The notes beneath the pieces are model-generated. The model did no database searches and was not told the DNA's origin. It saw only the letters and a list, made by a program, of their open reading frames with translations. A DNA stretch of 64,000 nt from Streptomyces minutiscleroticus (GTDB lineage Bacteria; Actinomycetota; Actinomycetes; Streptomycetales; Streptomycetaceae), in assembly GCF_014650875.1 (NCBI RefSeq), contig NZ_BMVU01000036.1:1-64000 (forward strand). The letters are read 5' to 3'. Below are positions 1 through 7,977 of the stretch, in pieces (positions within the stretch are counted from its first letter, which is position 1; each line of letters starts with the position of its first letter). A program made the translations under genes and the position numbers.

Positions 1-557
1 ACCACGGCCCGCAGATAGCTCTCCCACAGCCCCGAACCGGCCCCGATCCAGTCGTAGCCGAGGCCGACGACGACCGCGGTCCCGTAGACGTAGCCGAGGA
101 ACAGCAGCAACTGCGCCACACCGCACAGCACGTACGCCGCCGTGCCCGCCCGTGCCGGTGCCACCGTGTCGAGCGGCGACGGCTCCGGTGCCGGAATGGA
201 CGCCTTTGCGGACGGATCGGTGGACGGATCGGTGGGCGGGCCGGTGGACGACACGGGCGCGGTCCGCGTGAGCGCCGCCGCGAGGTCGCGGACCGTCCGG
301 TGCCGGTAGATGTCCTTCATCGACACCGCCGGCAGGTCGTCCCGCTTCCTGACCCGGGCGCAGAACTGCGCCATGACCAGCGAGTCGGCCCCCAGATCGT
401 CGAAGAAGTCACCGTCGACCGGTACCCGCTCGGCGCGGACCACGCCGGCCAGCACCTCGGCGAGGGCCTTCTCGGCCGGTGCCGCCGGAGCCGTCCGCCC
501 GGGCGGCGACGCACCGCGCTTCACCTCGGCGGTCGAGGTTTCGTCGACATTGACCAC
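1..557 (-). CDS. Carrier protein with membrane domain, Pls/PosA-like (partial, runs off left edge)
   Basis: Only the first 185 codons are in the window. The GTG start at 557 sits 8 bases after AAGGAG (566-571), and the preceding 690 bases are non-coding, so the protein truly begins near its carrier domain. Residues about 25-100 form a phosphopantetheine carrier domain with the motif LGADSL (Ser59). A Pro/Ser/Thr-rich linker follows, then a hydrophobic segment (YVLCGVAQLLLFLGYVYG) that starts a membrane domain. This carrier-then-membrane order is the one found behind the adenylation domain in Pls/PosA poly-amino-acid synthetases. Here no adenylation domain is encoded in the same gene, so the carrier would have to be loaded in trans. 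Function beyond this is inference. Confidence 0.7.
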   Translation of the reverse strand, partial: MVNVDETSTAEVKRGASPPGRTAPAAPAEKALAEVLAGVVRAERVPVDGDFFDDLGADSLVMAQFCARVRKRDDLPAVSMKDIYRHRTVRDLAAALTRTAPVSSTGPPTDPSTDPSAKASIPAPEPSPLDTVAPARAGTAAYVLCGVAQLLLFLGYVYGTAVVVGLGYDWIGAGSGLWESYLRAV

Positions 558-1247
558 GAAATGAACTCCTTGATCGTTGCTGTGGTGTACGTGGGGTCAC
601 GGGGGCGGCTGCGGCACAGGGGACGTGCCGGCAGGACCTGGAACCGGGCCGCGCCCGGTTCCGTGCACCGGCCGGGCCGGTGAAGTACCTCGGTGACCCT
701 CTCCGGGGGCGGGAGAGGGCCACCGAGGTGCGCGAGGCGGCCTGCGGCGGGTGGTACCGGGGAGCCGTGGCCGATTGCCTGCGACCGGCGGCACGGTGCC
801 GGTTCCGGTCTCCGGCCGGAGGGCACACCCGTCACACGGTGTGCGACATGCCTCCTGGTCCACACGGTCCGGGCAGTGTGCCGCCGTGCGGACGCGGGCG
901 ACGGAGTCGCTCCGGCGATCCGCCGTGCCGGCGCGGCCCCTTCTCTCACCGTCAGGCCGAGGAGGGCCGCGAGGCCGTCGGGGACTGTCGTCGCCGTTCC
1001 GGGGACGACCGGAGTGCGGCCGATGCCGCGGGGTGTGCCATGCCCTCCAGGATCGGGGGACGGCATCCCGCCGGACACCCGGCAGTTTTCCGGAGAACTT
1101 CCACCGGGTGGCCAGATCCGTCCGCCGACCGGCTGGACTCTCCACGCCACCCGGCGGGGTGGGGAGGGAGCGGTCCGGACCGCCCGGCCGGACCTCTCCG
1201 CCGGATCAGCGACGGTCCGGGCCGCCGGTCGAAGCCGCTCCGCCGGA
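558..1247. other. Non-coding 690-bp interval between the carrier gene and the DUF418 gene
   Basis: No reading frame here shows convincing coding bias or a recognisable protein. It holds a long imperfect hairpin (687-729), a dispersed motif (1069-1102) that recurs near 38.1 kb, and a direct repeat built on CCGCCGGATCAGCG just before the stop of the DUF418 gene. It probably carries the promoter and leader of the leftward carrier gene. Confidence 0.5.
687..729. other. Long RNA hairpin, possible terminator or leader structure
   Basis: Two 18-base arms (687-704 and 712-729) pair with one mismatch around a 7-base G-rich loop. There is no T-tract. It lies 130-170 bases upstream of the leftward carrier gene start and over 500 bases past the DUF418 stop. 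It could be a terminator for the latter or a structure in the leader of the former. Confidence 0.45.
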
Positions 1248-2414
1248 TCAGCGGCGGTCCGGCCCCGCGCTGACACGGTGCACGACGTACTCCAGCGGGC
1301 CGCGCCGGAAGAAGCACTTCCACAACACCGCCCACATCAGCACCCCGACGACGAAGAGCGACAGTGTGCGTCCGGGCGACGGGTCCTCCAGGTCGCCCAT
1401 CCCCAGGAGGTAGAGGGCGACGATGTGCGCGACGTACGCGCTCAGCGACATCGTGCCGACCGCGATCACCGGCCGGAGCGCCCGGCGCACCGCGGGCAGC
1501 CGGTCGACCACCGTCAGGGCGACGGCCAGCACTGTGATCGCGACTCCGGCGTTGCCCACGACCGACAGGGTGGTCTGGCTGTGCGGGACGGCGACCAGCA
1601 GCCCCGCCGGCCCGTCGCTGTAGTCGCCGGTGTCGGACCACCACCCCTGCGGCGAACCGGCCTGCGGGACCGTCCGCAGCGCCAGCCAGGAGGTGCCGTA
1701 CCCCAGGACCACCAGGGCGGGACCCAGCACCGCCAGCCGGCGCCGGACGGCATCCGAGCGCAGGTCGAGACGGCCGACGGCCATGCCGGCCAGGACCAGC
1801 GGCATCCAGGCCAGAGCCGGGTAGGAACCGGTGACCAGCAGGTCGACCAGGCCCTCGCCGCTCACTCGGGCCAGCGGGTCCAGCGCCTGGGAGCCGTCCA
1901 CCACGCCGCTGTCGTACAGCGGGTCCCGCAGGACGTGAAGCAGTTGCGGGCCGATCAGCGCCCATACCGCGGCGAGGGCCGCCAGAGCGCCCGCGCGCAG
2001 CCGGAGCAGGGGCAGGGCGAGGAGGAAGTACAGGCCGTAGGAGGCGAGGATGACGTCGATCGACGTGTCCAGGGCGGTCAGTACGGTGCCGAGGGCCACC
2101 AGCACCCCCGCCCGTACGGCGATGCGAGCCGTGACGGAGCGGCCCGACCGGCTCGCGCCGGTGGCGTCGCGTCCGGCGATGATGACCAGGGACACCCCGG
2201 CCAGCAGGGCGAACAGCGCCGAGGAGCGCCCGTGGGTGAGTTCCAGCAGGACCGGGGCGACGCCGTTCCCGGACGGATCGGGCCCCAGGTGGGCGATGTA
2301 CATGCCCAGGACCGCGAGTCCACGGGCGAGGTCGAGTCCGGCCAGCCGTGCCGACGGCCGGGCGGTCGCCGGCGCGTCACGGACCGGAACGTGCAGTGGT
2401 GCTTGTTGTGTCAT
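1248..2414 (-). CDS. DUF418-family integral membrane protein
   Basis: A 388-residue protein with about ten hydrophobic segments. The N-terminus LDLARGLAVLGMYIAH and the C-terminal signature FFRRGPLEYVVHRVS match the DUF418 family (membrane proteins related to the acyltransferase / heparan-glucosaminide acetyltransferase fold, often found with transport or acylation functions). The conserved RGPLE box near the C-terminus is intact. The ATG start has only a weak upstream site. The gene is oriented like the carrier-protein gene to its left and opposite to the ketosynthase cassette to its right. Substrate is unknown; membrane acyl transfer is an inference from the fold. Confidence 0.85.
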   Translation of the reverse strand: MTQQAPLHVPVRDAPATARPSARLAGLDLARGLAVLGMYIAHLGPDPSGNGVAPVLLELTHGRSSALFALLAGVSLVIIAGRDATGASRSGRSVTARIAVRAGVLVALGTVLTALDTSIDVILASYGLYFLLALPLLRLRAGALAALAAVWALIGPQLLHVLRDPLYDSGVVDGSQALDPLARVSGEGLVDLLVTGSYPALAWMPLVLAGMAVGRLDLRSDAVRRRLAVLGPALVVLGYGTSWLALRTVPQAGSPQGWWSDTGDYSDGPAGLLVAVPHSQTTLSVVGNAGVAITVLAVALTVVDRLPAVRRALRPVIAVGTMSLSAYVAHIVALYLLGMGDLEDPSPGRTLSLFVVGVLMWAVLWKCFFRRGPLEYVVHRVSAGPDRR

Positions 2415-3031
2415 GTCTTCACGCTGACGAACGGGACACGGTGAGCACCATCCGTCACCCGCCCACGTCCTCCGGCCGACCGGACCGTGTTTTCCGGACA
2501 GCCGGAGTGCGTGGTCCGGCCGCCCGACCGCGGACGCCCCGTCAGGTGGCGGGAACGGGACCGAAAGCCCGGGGGCCGGATCCGAAGCGTGCTACGCGAC
2601 GCGCACCGGCCCGCCTCGTCCGGCGCCCTCCCGCCCTCCCGGTCGTCTGCCCCGCGTCCCGCACGCTCCCGGCCTCCGGCCTCCGCCCGTCGGCCACTGC
2701 CACTGCCACTGCCATCCACATTGACGCTGACACCGAATCACTGGCCGCTGACCACCGACCACCGGCAGCCCGTCGGTGGCCCGCCCGGCCGGACACAGTG
2801 TCCGGCTCGACCAGGAACCGAACAAGCCGCGGGCGGGACTTTCGATCGGGTGAACTGCCGGTTTTCCGGCGCACCGTGCAGGGACGAGCCGGACGGAAGG
2901 TGTTTGGATCCGTGGGCAGCCGGTGCGTTCGTCGTGAGTCACCAGTCACCAGTCACCAGTCACCAATCACCAATCACCAGCCATCAGTCGCCAGTCAGCA
3001 GTCAGCAGTCAGCAGTCAGCAGGGAGTCTTC
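2415..3031. other. Non-coding interval with promoter region and tandem repeats
   Basis: The 617 bases between the divergent DUF418 and ketosynthase III genes hold no supported gene. The open frame that continues upstream of the ketosynthase has non-coding composition and is not part of it. Short repeats CACTGC/CACTGCC occur around 2696-2712, and a twelve-unit heptamer array fills the last 95 bases before the ketosynthase start. Confidence 0.55.
2937..3020. repeat. Heptanucleotide tandem array directly before the ketosynthase III ribosome binding site
   Basis: Twelve consecutive 7-base units: four AGTCACC, two AATCACC, two diverged units, then four AGTCAGC. The array ends at the AGGGAG that serves as the ribosome binding site for the ATG at 3032. 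It is low in GC for this genome and would lie in the 5' leader of the cassette. Confidence 0.9.
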
Positions 3032-4072
3032 ATGCGGCAGGTCCTCAACCCTTCGGCCGGCCCGGGGGCCGGTGCCGCGGCGGTGCTGACCGGACTCGGC
3101 ACCTGGCTGCCGCCGCACCGTGTCACCAACGGCGACCTGTGCGACCGTCTCGACACCTCGGACGAGTGGATCCGCGAGCGCATCGGCATCGTCGAGCGCC
3201 GGCGCGCCGACCCGGCGGTGTCCACCGGTGACATGGCCGTGGAGGCCGCGAGCCGGGCCATGGCCTCCGCGGGGGTGGCACACGTGGACGCGGTGCTGCT
3301 GGCCACCACCACCCCGGACCACCGCTGCCCCGCCACCGCCCCCTGGGTCGCCCACCGGCTGGGTCTGGGGCCGGTGGCGGCCTTCGACGTCACCGCCGGC
3401 TGTTCCGGGTTCCTGCACGCCGGTGCCGTCGCCGCCGGACTGCTCGCCGCGGGCACGGCACGACGTGTGCTGGTGGTGGGCGCCGAGACGATGTCCGCCG
3501 TCATCGACCCCGACGACCGCGCGACCGCGCCGATCTTCGGCGACGGAGCGGGTGCGGCCGTCCTCGAAGCGGGGCCGCGGCGGCTCGACGGCGCCCTCGG
3601 CCCCGTGGTGTGGGGCAGTGACGGGTCACTGGCCGACGCGATCGTGGTGCCGGCCGGCGGTACGCGGGAGCGCCACCGGCGGCCGGTGTCACCCGGTGAC
3701 GTGTACGTGCGCATGCGGGGCAACGAGGTCTTCCGGCACGCGGTGCGCCGTATGACGCGTGCGGCCCGTGACGCGGCCGCCGCGGCCGGCTGGGAGCTGT
3801 CCGAGGTGGACCGGCTGATCGCCCACCAGGCCAACCACCGCATCAACGCCGCCGTCGCCGACGCCCTCGGCATTCCGCGCGGCGACGCTCCCTCGAACAT
3901 CCACGAGGTGGGCAACACGGCCGCCGCCTCCCTCCCCCTGCTGCTGGCGGACGCCGCCGACCGAGGGGACCTGAAACCCGGTCACAAGGTCCTCCTGGTC
4001 GCCTTCGGCAGCGGCCTGGCCTGGGCGGCCACCACACTCGTGTGGCCGTCGGGCCTCTCGCCCCGTCGGTGA
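3032..4072 (+). CDS. 3-oxoacyl-ACP synthase III (KAS III / FabH-like ketosynthase)
   Basis: A 346-residue FabH-type condensing enzyme with all three catalytic residues: Cys124 in VTAGCSGFL, His265 in IAHQANHRI and Asn295 in EVGNTAAAS. FabH enzymes join an acyl-CoA starter to malonyl-ACP. The ATG at 3032 follows AGGGAG by 6 bases; the longer open frame upstream is non-coding sequence. The next genes are an ACP and an alpha/beta hydrolase, so this is probably a dedicated condensation step in specialised metabolism rather than the housekeeping FabH, which normally sits with fabD, acpP and fabF. A distant parallel is the OleA/OleB pairing of a FabH-like enzyme with a hydrolase. The product is unknown. 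Confidence 0.9.
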   Translation: MRQVLNPSAGPGAGAAAVLTGLGTWLPPHRVTNGDLCDRLDTSDEWIRERIGIVERRRADPAVSTGDMAVEAASRAMASAGVAHVDAVLLATTTPDHRCPATAPWVAHRLGLGPVAAFDVTAGCSGFLHAGAVAAGLLAAGTARRVLVVGAETMSAVIDPDDRATAPIFGDGAGAAVLEAGPRRLDGALGPVVWGSDGSLADAIVVPAGGTRERHRRPVSPGDVYVRMRGNEVFRHAVRRMTRAARDAAAAAGWELSEVDRLIAHQANHRINAAVADALGIPRGDAPSNIHEVGNTAAASLPLLLADAADRGDLKPGHKVLLVAFGSGLAWAATTLVWPSGLSPRR

Positions 4073-4080
4073 CGGCTGTC

Positions 4081-4200
4081 GGCCCCTCCCACCCGCGACG
4101 GCTTCCGACCGCCCTTCCCGCCCACGACGGCTTCCGACTGCCCCCCTCCCACCTGTGAGGGCTTCCGACCGCCCCTCCCACCTGTGACGGCTTCCCGCTC
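4081..4200. repeat. 30-bp tandem repeat, four copies
   Basis: Four consecutive imperfect 30-base units (4081-4110, 4111-4140, 4141-4170, 4171-4200). They share the cores CCCCTCCCACC and GACGGCTTCCGACC. The array begins just after the ketosynthase stop and separates it from the ACP gene by about 200 bases. Confidence 0.9.
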
Positions 4201-4281
4201 CCCACCGCCTGCGGCAGCACTCCGCTCCACGCCGTCTCTCCTCCCCCTGTCCCCCTCTCCTCCCTCCCCACGGAGCCGCAG

Positions 4282-4518
4282 ATGACGTTCGAACAAGTCA
4301 AGGACATCCTCACGACCGCCGGCGGCCTCCCCGCCGTCCCGATCACCCCGGAGGCCTCACTGCCGGACGCGGGGGTCGACTCCATGGCCCTCGTCGTCCT
4401 CTCCCTGCAGCTGGAGGACCGGCTGGGGCTGGAGATCAGCGAGGACGACCTGGCCGCGGCCGCCTGCGTCCGCGAGCTGGCCGAGTTGGTGGACCGGCGC
4501 GCGGAGGCCCGCGCATGA
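4282..4518 (+). CDS. Acyl carrier protein
   Basis: A 78-residue acidic protein with the phosphopantetheine attachment motif AGVDSMAL (Ser34) and the usual four-helix ACP length. The ATG start lies 6-8 bases after CGGAG. It overlaps the following hydrolase by four bases (ATGA), so the two are translationally coupled. Sequence and context place it as the partner of the adjacent KAS III. It differs from primary-metabolism AcpP in having VDSMA instead of the usual DSLD. Confidence 0.9.
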   Translation: MTFEQVKDILTTAGGLPAVPITPEASLPDAGVDSMALVVLSLQLEDRLGLEISEDDLAAAACVRELAELVDRRAEARA

Positions 4519-5609
4519 CCCGCGTGGTGACCCGTCCCGGCCCGGCCGCCGCGCCGGGCGGAGCCGACGAGTATGCCGACGAGTACGTCGAACTGCGCCG
4601 GCACGGCCTGCGCTACGCCTGCCGCGTCGTCGGCGGCACGGCCGCCGTCGGGGACGGCCCCACCGCGGACACGGCCACCACGGAGCCGCTCCTGCTGCTG
4701 GGCGGCGCCCTGCAGGACATGTACTCCTGGCCCCGGCTGGAACGTCGGATCGCCTCCCGTACACGGCTCGTCCTGATCGACCTCCCGGGCTCGGGCACCG
4801 CCGACGACCTGCCCGCCGAGCAGGGCTTCGACGTCCTGGCCCAGGCGGCCGTCCATGCCCTCGACCACTTGGGCCTGCGCCGGGTCAACCTGCTGGGCGC
4901 CTCCTACGGCGCACCGATCGCCTACCGGATCGCCCAGCGGCACCCCGAACGCGTCGCACGCCTGCTGCTCGCCGGGGCCGCCCACCGTGTCAACGACCCC
5001 ATGGCCGCCCTCATGAGGGACACCGTCCAGCACCTGGAGTCGGCGTCCGCACATCCGGGTGACTCACCGGCCGGACCAGGTGACTCATCCGCCGGACCGG
5101 GTGACTCCCCGGCCGACCTGTGGCCCGGCCCGGGTGACTACGCCGACCGTCTCGCCGACTGCCTGGTCAACAGGGACGAGCAGCACCGCGTCAGGCAGTC
5201 GGCGGCGGTACGGCGCCTGCTGACCCGGCAGTGCCTGCGCATCACACGCCGGGAGGCCCTGCGCAACGCGGCCTGCCACAGGCGTCTGCTCGACGGGGAA
5301 CTGCTGCCGCCCGGCGGCATCCGCGGCGTCACCACCCTGGTCTTCACCGGGGAGCACGACCACACCACCACGGCCCGGCAGAACCGGGACGTCGCCGCCA
5401 CCATCGCGGACTCGACCCTGTTGTTCCTCCGCGAGGCGGACCACATGGCCCATCTGGAACGTGACACGGAATACGCCGAACTCGTCCTCCGCTTTCTGCA
5501 CGACCTCCCTCTGGACGGCCTGCCCTACTGCACACCACCCGAGCACCCCGCCCCCGGTCCCGGCACCGGCCCCGCGCCCGTTCCCGCGACCCGGTGCCCC
5601 GCGGCGTGA
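4515..5609 (+). CDS. Alpha/beta hydrolase of the ketosynthase/ACP cassette
   Basis: A 364-residue alpha/beta hydrolase starting in the ATGA overlap with the ACP. The nucleophile elbow is LLGASYGAP (Ser130), a distal acid lies in FTGEHDHTT and the histidine in READHMAHLE. Between the cap and the last strands is an insertion of repeated GDSPAGP units (around 5055-5135), which looks like a recent low-complexity expansion. It is clearly homologous to the hydrolase at 28413-29324, which also follows an ACP and a ketosynthase: both share RVNL-G-SYGA, RVARL, GEHD and TIADS. It may release or edit an acyl thioester, but that is inference. Confidence 0.85.
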   Translation: MTRVVTRPGPAAAPGGADEYADEYVELRRHGLRYACRVVGGTAAVGDGPTADTATTEPLLLLGGALQDMYSWPRLERRIASRTRLVLIDLPGSGTADDLPAEQGFDVLAQAAVHALDHLGLRRVNLLGASYGAPIAYRIAQRHPERVARLLLAGAAHRVNDPMAALMRDTVQHLESASAHPGDSPAGPGDSSAGPGDSPADLWPGPGDYADRLADCLVNRDEQHRVRQSAAVRRLLTRQCLRITRREALRNAACHRRLLDGELLPPGGIRGVTTLVFTGEHDHTTTARQNRDVAATIADSTLLFLREADHMAHLERDTEYAELVLRFLHDLPLDGLPYCTPPEHPAPGPGTGPAPVPATRCPAA

Positions 5610-5921
5610 GTCCGGCGCGGCGGAGCGCCCGGCCCCTGGTCACGAAGGTGCCCGGCTCCGCGCGGGACGAGGCGCGTCCGCCGCTCCTCACCCGTTCGTC
5701 GGTGCCCGCACGGTCCGGCACACCGACGTCCCGGACCGAGGTTGAGCACGAAACATCGCTCAGGAGGAGCAACGGACCTCACCCATCCGTACTATCCCTA
5801 CACAGAGACCCTCAGCAACGGTCACACGCCCGCCGTCGCACCCCCGACGACACCGCAGCCGCCACCCATGCCCGGCACGGCTGCCCTACCGCGGCCGACA
5901 GCCACAGGAGGATCACAGGTC
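5610..5921. other. Non-coding interval upstream of the H1-like protein
   Basis: The 312 bases lack a supported gene. An in-frame extension of the next gene back to 5742 has proline-rich, non-conserved composition and no ribosome binding site. It probably holds the promoter for the next gene. Confidence 0.5.
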
Positions 5922-6593
5922 ATGCCCGAGAAGACAGCCGCGAACACGGCCGCGACCGACCTCACCAGCCAGTACCGTTCGCAGGTCGACACCGACCTGG
6001 AGAACAACACCAAGGAGCAGGAGCGTCTCACCTCCGAGATCGCCGCGCTCCAGGAGCAACTCACCACGCTCCAGCACGAGCACTCCGTCCTGGTGAACGT
6101 GCAGCAGGCGCTCGGCGGTCCGGCGCCCGCGCAGCCCGCTCCCGCGCCCGAGCGCACCGGCGCGGCCGGCTCCGGTGAGAAGGCCCCCGCCTCCCAGGGG
6201 CGCGGCAGGCCGACGCCGGCGAAGAAGGCCTCCGCCAGGAACGGCGCCCCCGCCAGGAAGGCCGCGGCCAGGAAGTCCTCGGCGAAGAAGACCGCCACCA
6301 AGGAGGGGACCACTGCCGGCGGCACGGCCTCCAAGTCCGCACCGTCGCAGCCGACCCTGGTCGAACTCATCCGCCGCCACCTCACCGAGCAGGGCGAACC
6401 GCGCTCGGCGGCCGAGGTCGCCACCGCACTGGGCAAGGCCCACCCCGACCGCGGCATCAAGACCACCGTCGTACGCACCACGCTCGAAGGACTGGTCGCC
6501 AGGAACCGCGCCCAGCGCACCAAGCAGGGTCGCTCCGTCTTCTACAGCACTTCCGGAACGCCCACGGGCGGTGCGGCCGACGGGTCCCGGTAG
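5922..6593 (+). CDS. Coiled-coil, Lys/Ala-rich protein with C-terminal winged helix (histone-H1-like)
   Basis: A 223-residue protein from the ATG at 5922, 10 bases after AGGAGG (5907-5912). Three parts are visible: an N-terminal coiled coil (residues about 15-55) with regularly spaced Glu/Leu; a basic middle (about 75-135) rich in AKKA, ARKA and AKKT pairs like eukaryotic H1 tails and bacterial HctB; and a C-terminal winged-helix domain (about 140-210, from TLVELIRRHLTEQG to GRSVFYST) such as occurs in small DNA-binding regulators. It probably binds DNA, possibly as a nucleoid-associated protein. It is alone between the hydrolase and the methyltransferase. The longer start at 5742 is unlikely. 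Confidence 0.75.
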   Translation: MPEKTAANTAATDLTSQYRSQVDTDLENNTKEQERLTSEIAALQEQLTTLQHEHSVLVNVQQALGGPAPAQPAPAPERTGAAGSGEKAPASQGRGRPTPAKKASARNGAPARKAAARKSSAKKTATKEGTTAGGTASKSAPSQPTLVELIRRHLTEQGEPRSAAEVATALGKAHPDRGIKTTVVRTTLEGLVARNRAQRTKQGRSVFYSTSGTPTGGAADGSR

Positions 6594-6685
6594 GGCACTC
6601 CGTTCCTGACCGTCCCGGCGGGGCACTCCGTCCCACCGTCCCGGCAGGGCGGTCGGCCCCGACCGTCCGAACTCCGGCGGACGAG

Positions 6686-6776
6686 CCACTGAGCCGGTGA
6701 GTCAGTGGGTCGGTGGGTCACTGAGTCACTGAGTCGGTGAGTCGGTCGGACACTGAGTCGGTGAGTCGGCGGGTCA
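6686..6776. repeat. Short GAGTC-based tandem repeats
   Basis: About ten degenerate copies of an 8-base unit (GTGAGTCG / CTGAGTCA / GTGGGTCG) between the H1-like gene and the methyltransferase. No coding potential. Confidence 0.8.
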
Positions 6777-6942
6777 TGGCCCCGAGGCGTCCCCGACGGG
6801 CCGGCGGCACCGTCGGACGGTGTCACCCCCCGGCCTGTCACCGGCGCGCCAACTCCGCTCGCGTGCGCACGACTTGATGTGGAAAGCTGTGATCGGCCGC
6901 ACACGGACGAGGGACCGGAGCGGCCGGGGAGAGGAGCTCAGC

Positions 6943-7740
6943 GTGACACGGGACGGCTTCCGCGCCGAGGAGATCGACACCAGCAGACCGCATCCTGCGC
7001 GGATCTACGACTACCTGCTGGGCGGCAAGGACAACTACGAGGTGGACCGGCAGGCCGCCGAGAGACTCGCCTCCGTGGCCCCCGAGGCGCGGATCGGCGT
7101 GCAGGCCAACCGCGCCTTCATGCGGCGTGCCGTCCGCCACGTCGTCGGCAGCGGCGTCCGTCAGATCCTCGACATCGGCACCGGGCTGCCCACCTCGCCC
7201 AACGTGCACGAGATCGCCCGGGAGACGGCGCCGGACGTGCGCGTCGCGTACGTCGACAACGACCCGATCGTGAAGACGCACGCCGACGCGCTCCTCGGCG
7301 ACTCCTCCGCGACCAGCATCGTGCTGGCCGACCTGCGCGACCCGCGAGCCGTCCTGGACCACCCCGACGTCCGCCGGGTCATCGACTTCGACGAGCCGGT
7401 CGCCCTGCTCCTGGTCGCCATCCTCCACTTCCTCAGCGAGGCGGACGAGCCCGAGCGGGTCGTCGCCACCCTGCGCGACGCGCTGCCGGCCGGCAGCTTC
7501 CTGGTGCTCTCGCACGCCACGGGCGACTTCGCCGACCGCAGCGGGGCCCAGGCCGTCTACAACGACGCCACCGCCACCATGAGTCTGCGGAACCGCGCCG
7601 AGGTCGAGCGGTTCTTCGACGGCTTCGACCTGGTCGAGCCCGGCCTGGCCCAGGTCCCGTTCTGGCGCCCGGACGCCCCTCCCCCGCCGCGCTCCGCCGA
7701 GATCGGCTTCTACGGGGGCGTCGCCCGCAAGAACGGCTGA
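6943..7740 (+). CDS. SAM-dependent methyltransferase, DUF574/SAV2177 family
   Basis: A 265-residue protein that begins at GTG 6943 after GAGGAGCT, giving the family N-terminus EIDTSRPHPARIYDYLLGG. The SAM-binding region follows with ILDIGTGLPTSPNVHE. This family is expanded in streptomycetes, frequently next to regulators, and its substrates are generally not known. The reading frame is open further upstream (to 6820), but that extension lacks conservation. A strong hairpin follows the stop codon, and the next gene converges on it. Confidence 0.9.
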   Translation: MTRDGFRAEEIDTSRPHPARIYDYLLGGKDNYEVDRQAAERLASVAPEARIGVQANRAFMRRAVRHVVGSGVRQILDIGTGLPTSPNVHEIARETAPDVRVAYVDNDPIVKTHADALLGDSSATSIVLADLRDPRAVLDHPDVRRVIDFDEPVALLLVAILHFLSEADEPERVVATLRDALPAGSFLVLSHATGDFADRSGAQAVYNDATATMSLRNRAEVERFFDGFDLVEPGLAQVPFWRPDAPPPPRSAEIGFYGGVARKNG

Positions 7741-7746
7741 ACCGCG

Positions 7747-7763
7747 CCGGCGGCAGCCGCCGG
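7747..7763. terminator. Short GC hairpin after the DUF574 gene
   Basis: CCGGCGGC and GCCGCCGG flank a single A, six bases past the stop at 7740. No T-tract follows. It is a candidate rho-independent-like terminator of the actinobacterial type. Confidence 0.45.
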
Positions 7764-7929
7764 AACACTGTGACGCGGACCCGCCTCCACGCGCACCGCC
7801 GATATCGCACACCGTGTCCCGCCGAACGGCGGGCGGACCGAGGAAGCCCTTCGGACACCGGGGCCCGGCGTTCGTACGAGTACCGGCCCCGACCCTCGTG
7901 CACCGGGCCCCGGACGGCAGGACCGAGGG

Positions 7930-7970
7930 CCGGACGGGCAGGACCGGAGGCCGGACGCCCGCCCGTCCGG
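7930..7970. terminator. Hairpin between convergent genes
   Basis: Arms CCGGACGGGC (7930-7939) and GCCCGTCCGG (7961-7970) pair perfectly around a 21-base loop. It lies between the ends of the methyltransferase and the leftward MerR gene, a typical place for a bidirectional terminator. Confidence 0.45.
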
Positions 7971-7977
7971 CGCGGGC

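Noticed and set aside
680..1276. Several overlapping open frames on both strands before the DUF418 stop
   Set aside because: All are Arg/Pro/Gly-rich, mutually overlapping and without a recognisable domain; treated as non-coding high-GC sequence.
2348..3031. In-frame N-terminal extension of the ketosynthase III gene
   Set aside because: The extension translates the heptamer repeats and non-conserved sequence; the FabH domain starts normally from ATG 3032 with its own ribosome site.
4081..4200. Regular 30-bp repeats considered as a CRISPR array
   Set aside because: Units are contiguous with no unique spacers and there are no cas genes; they are a minisatellite. The same applies to the 16-, 24- and 42-bp arrays.
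3032..5609. Tetronate-type glyceryl-ACP cassette
   Set aside because: KAS III, ACP and hydrolase occur in tetronate clusters, but the FkbH-like glyceryl transferase/phosphatase and the acyltransferase are missing.
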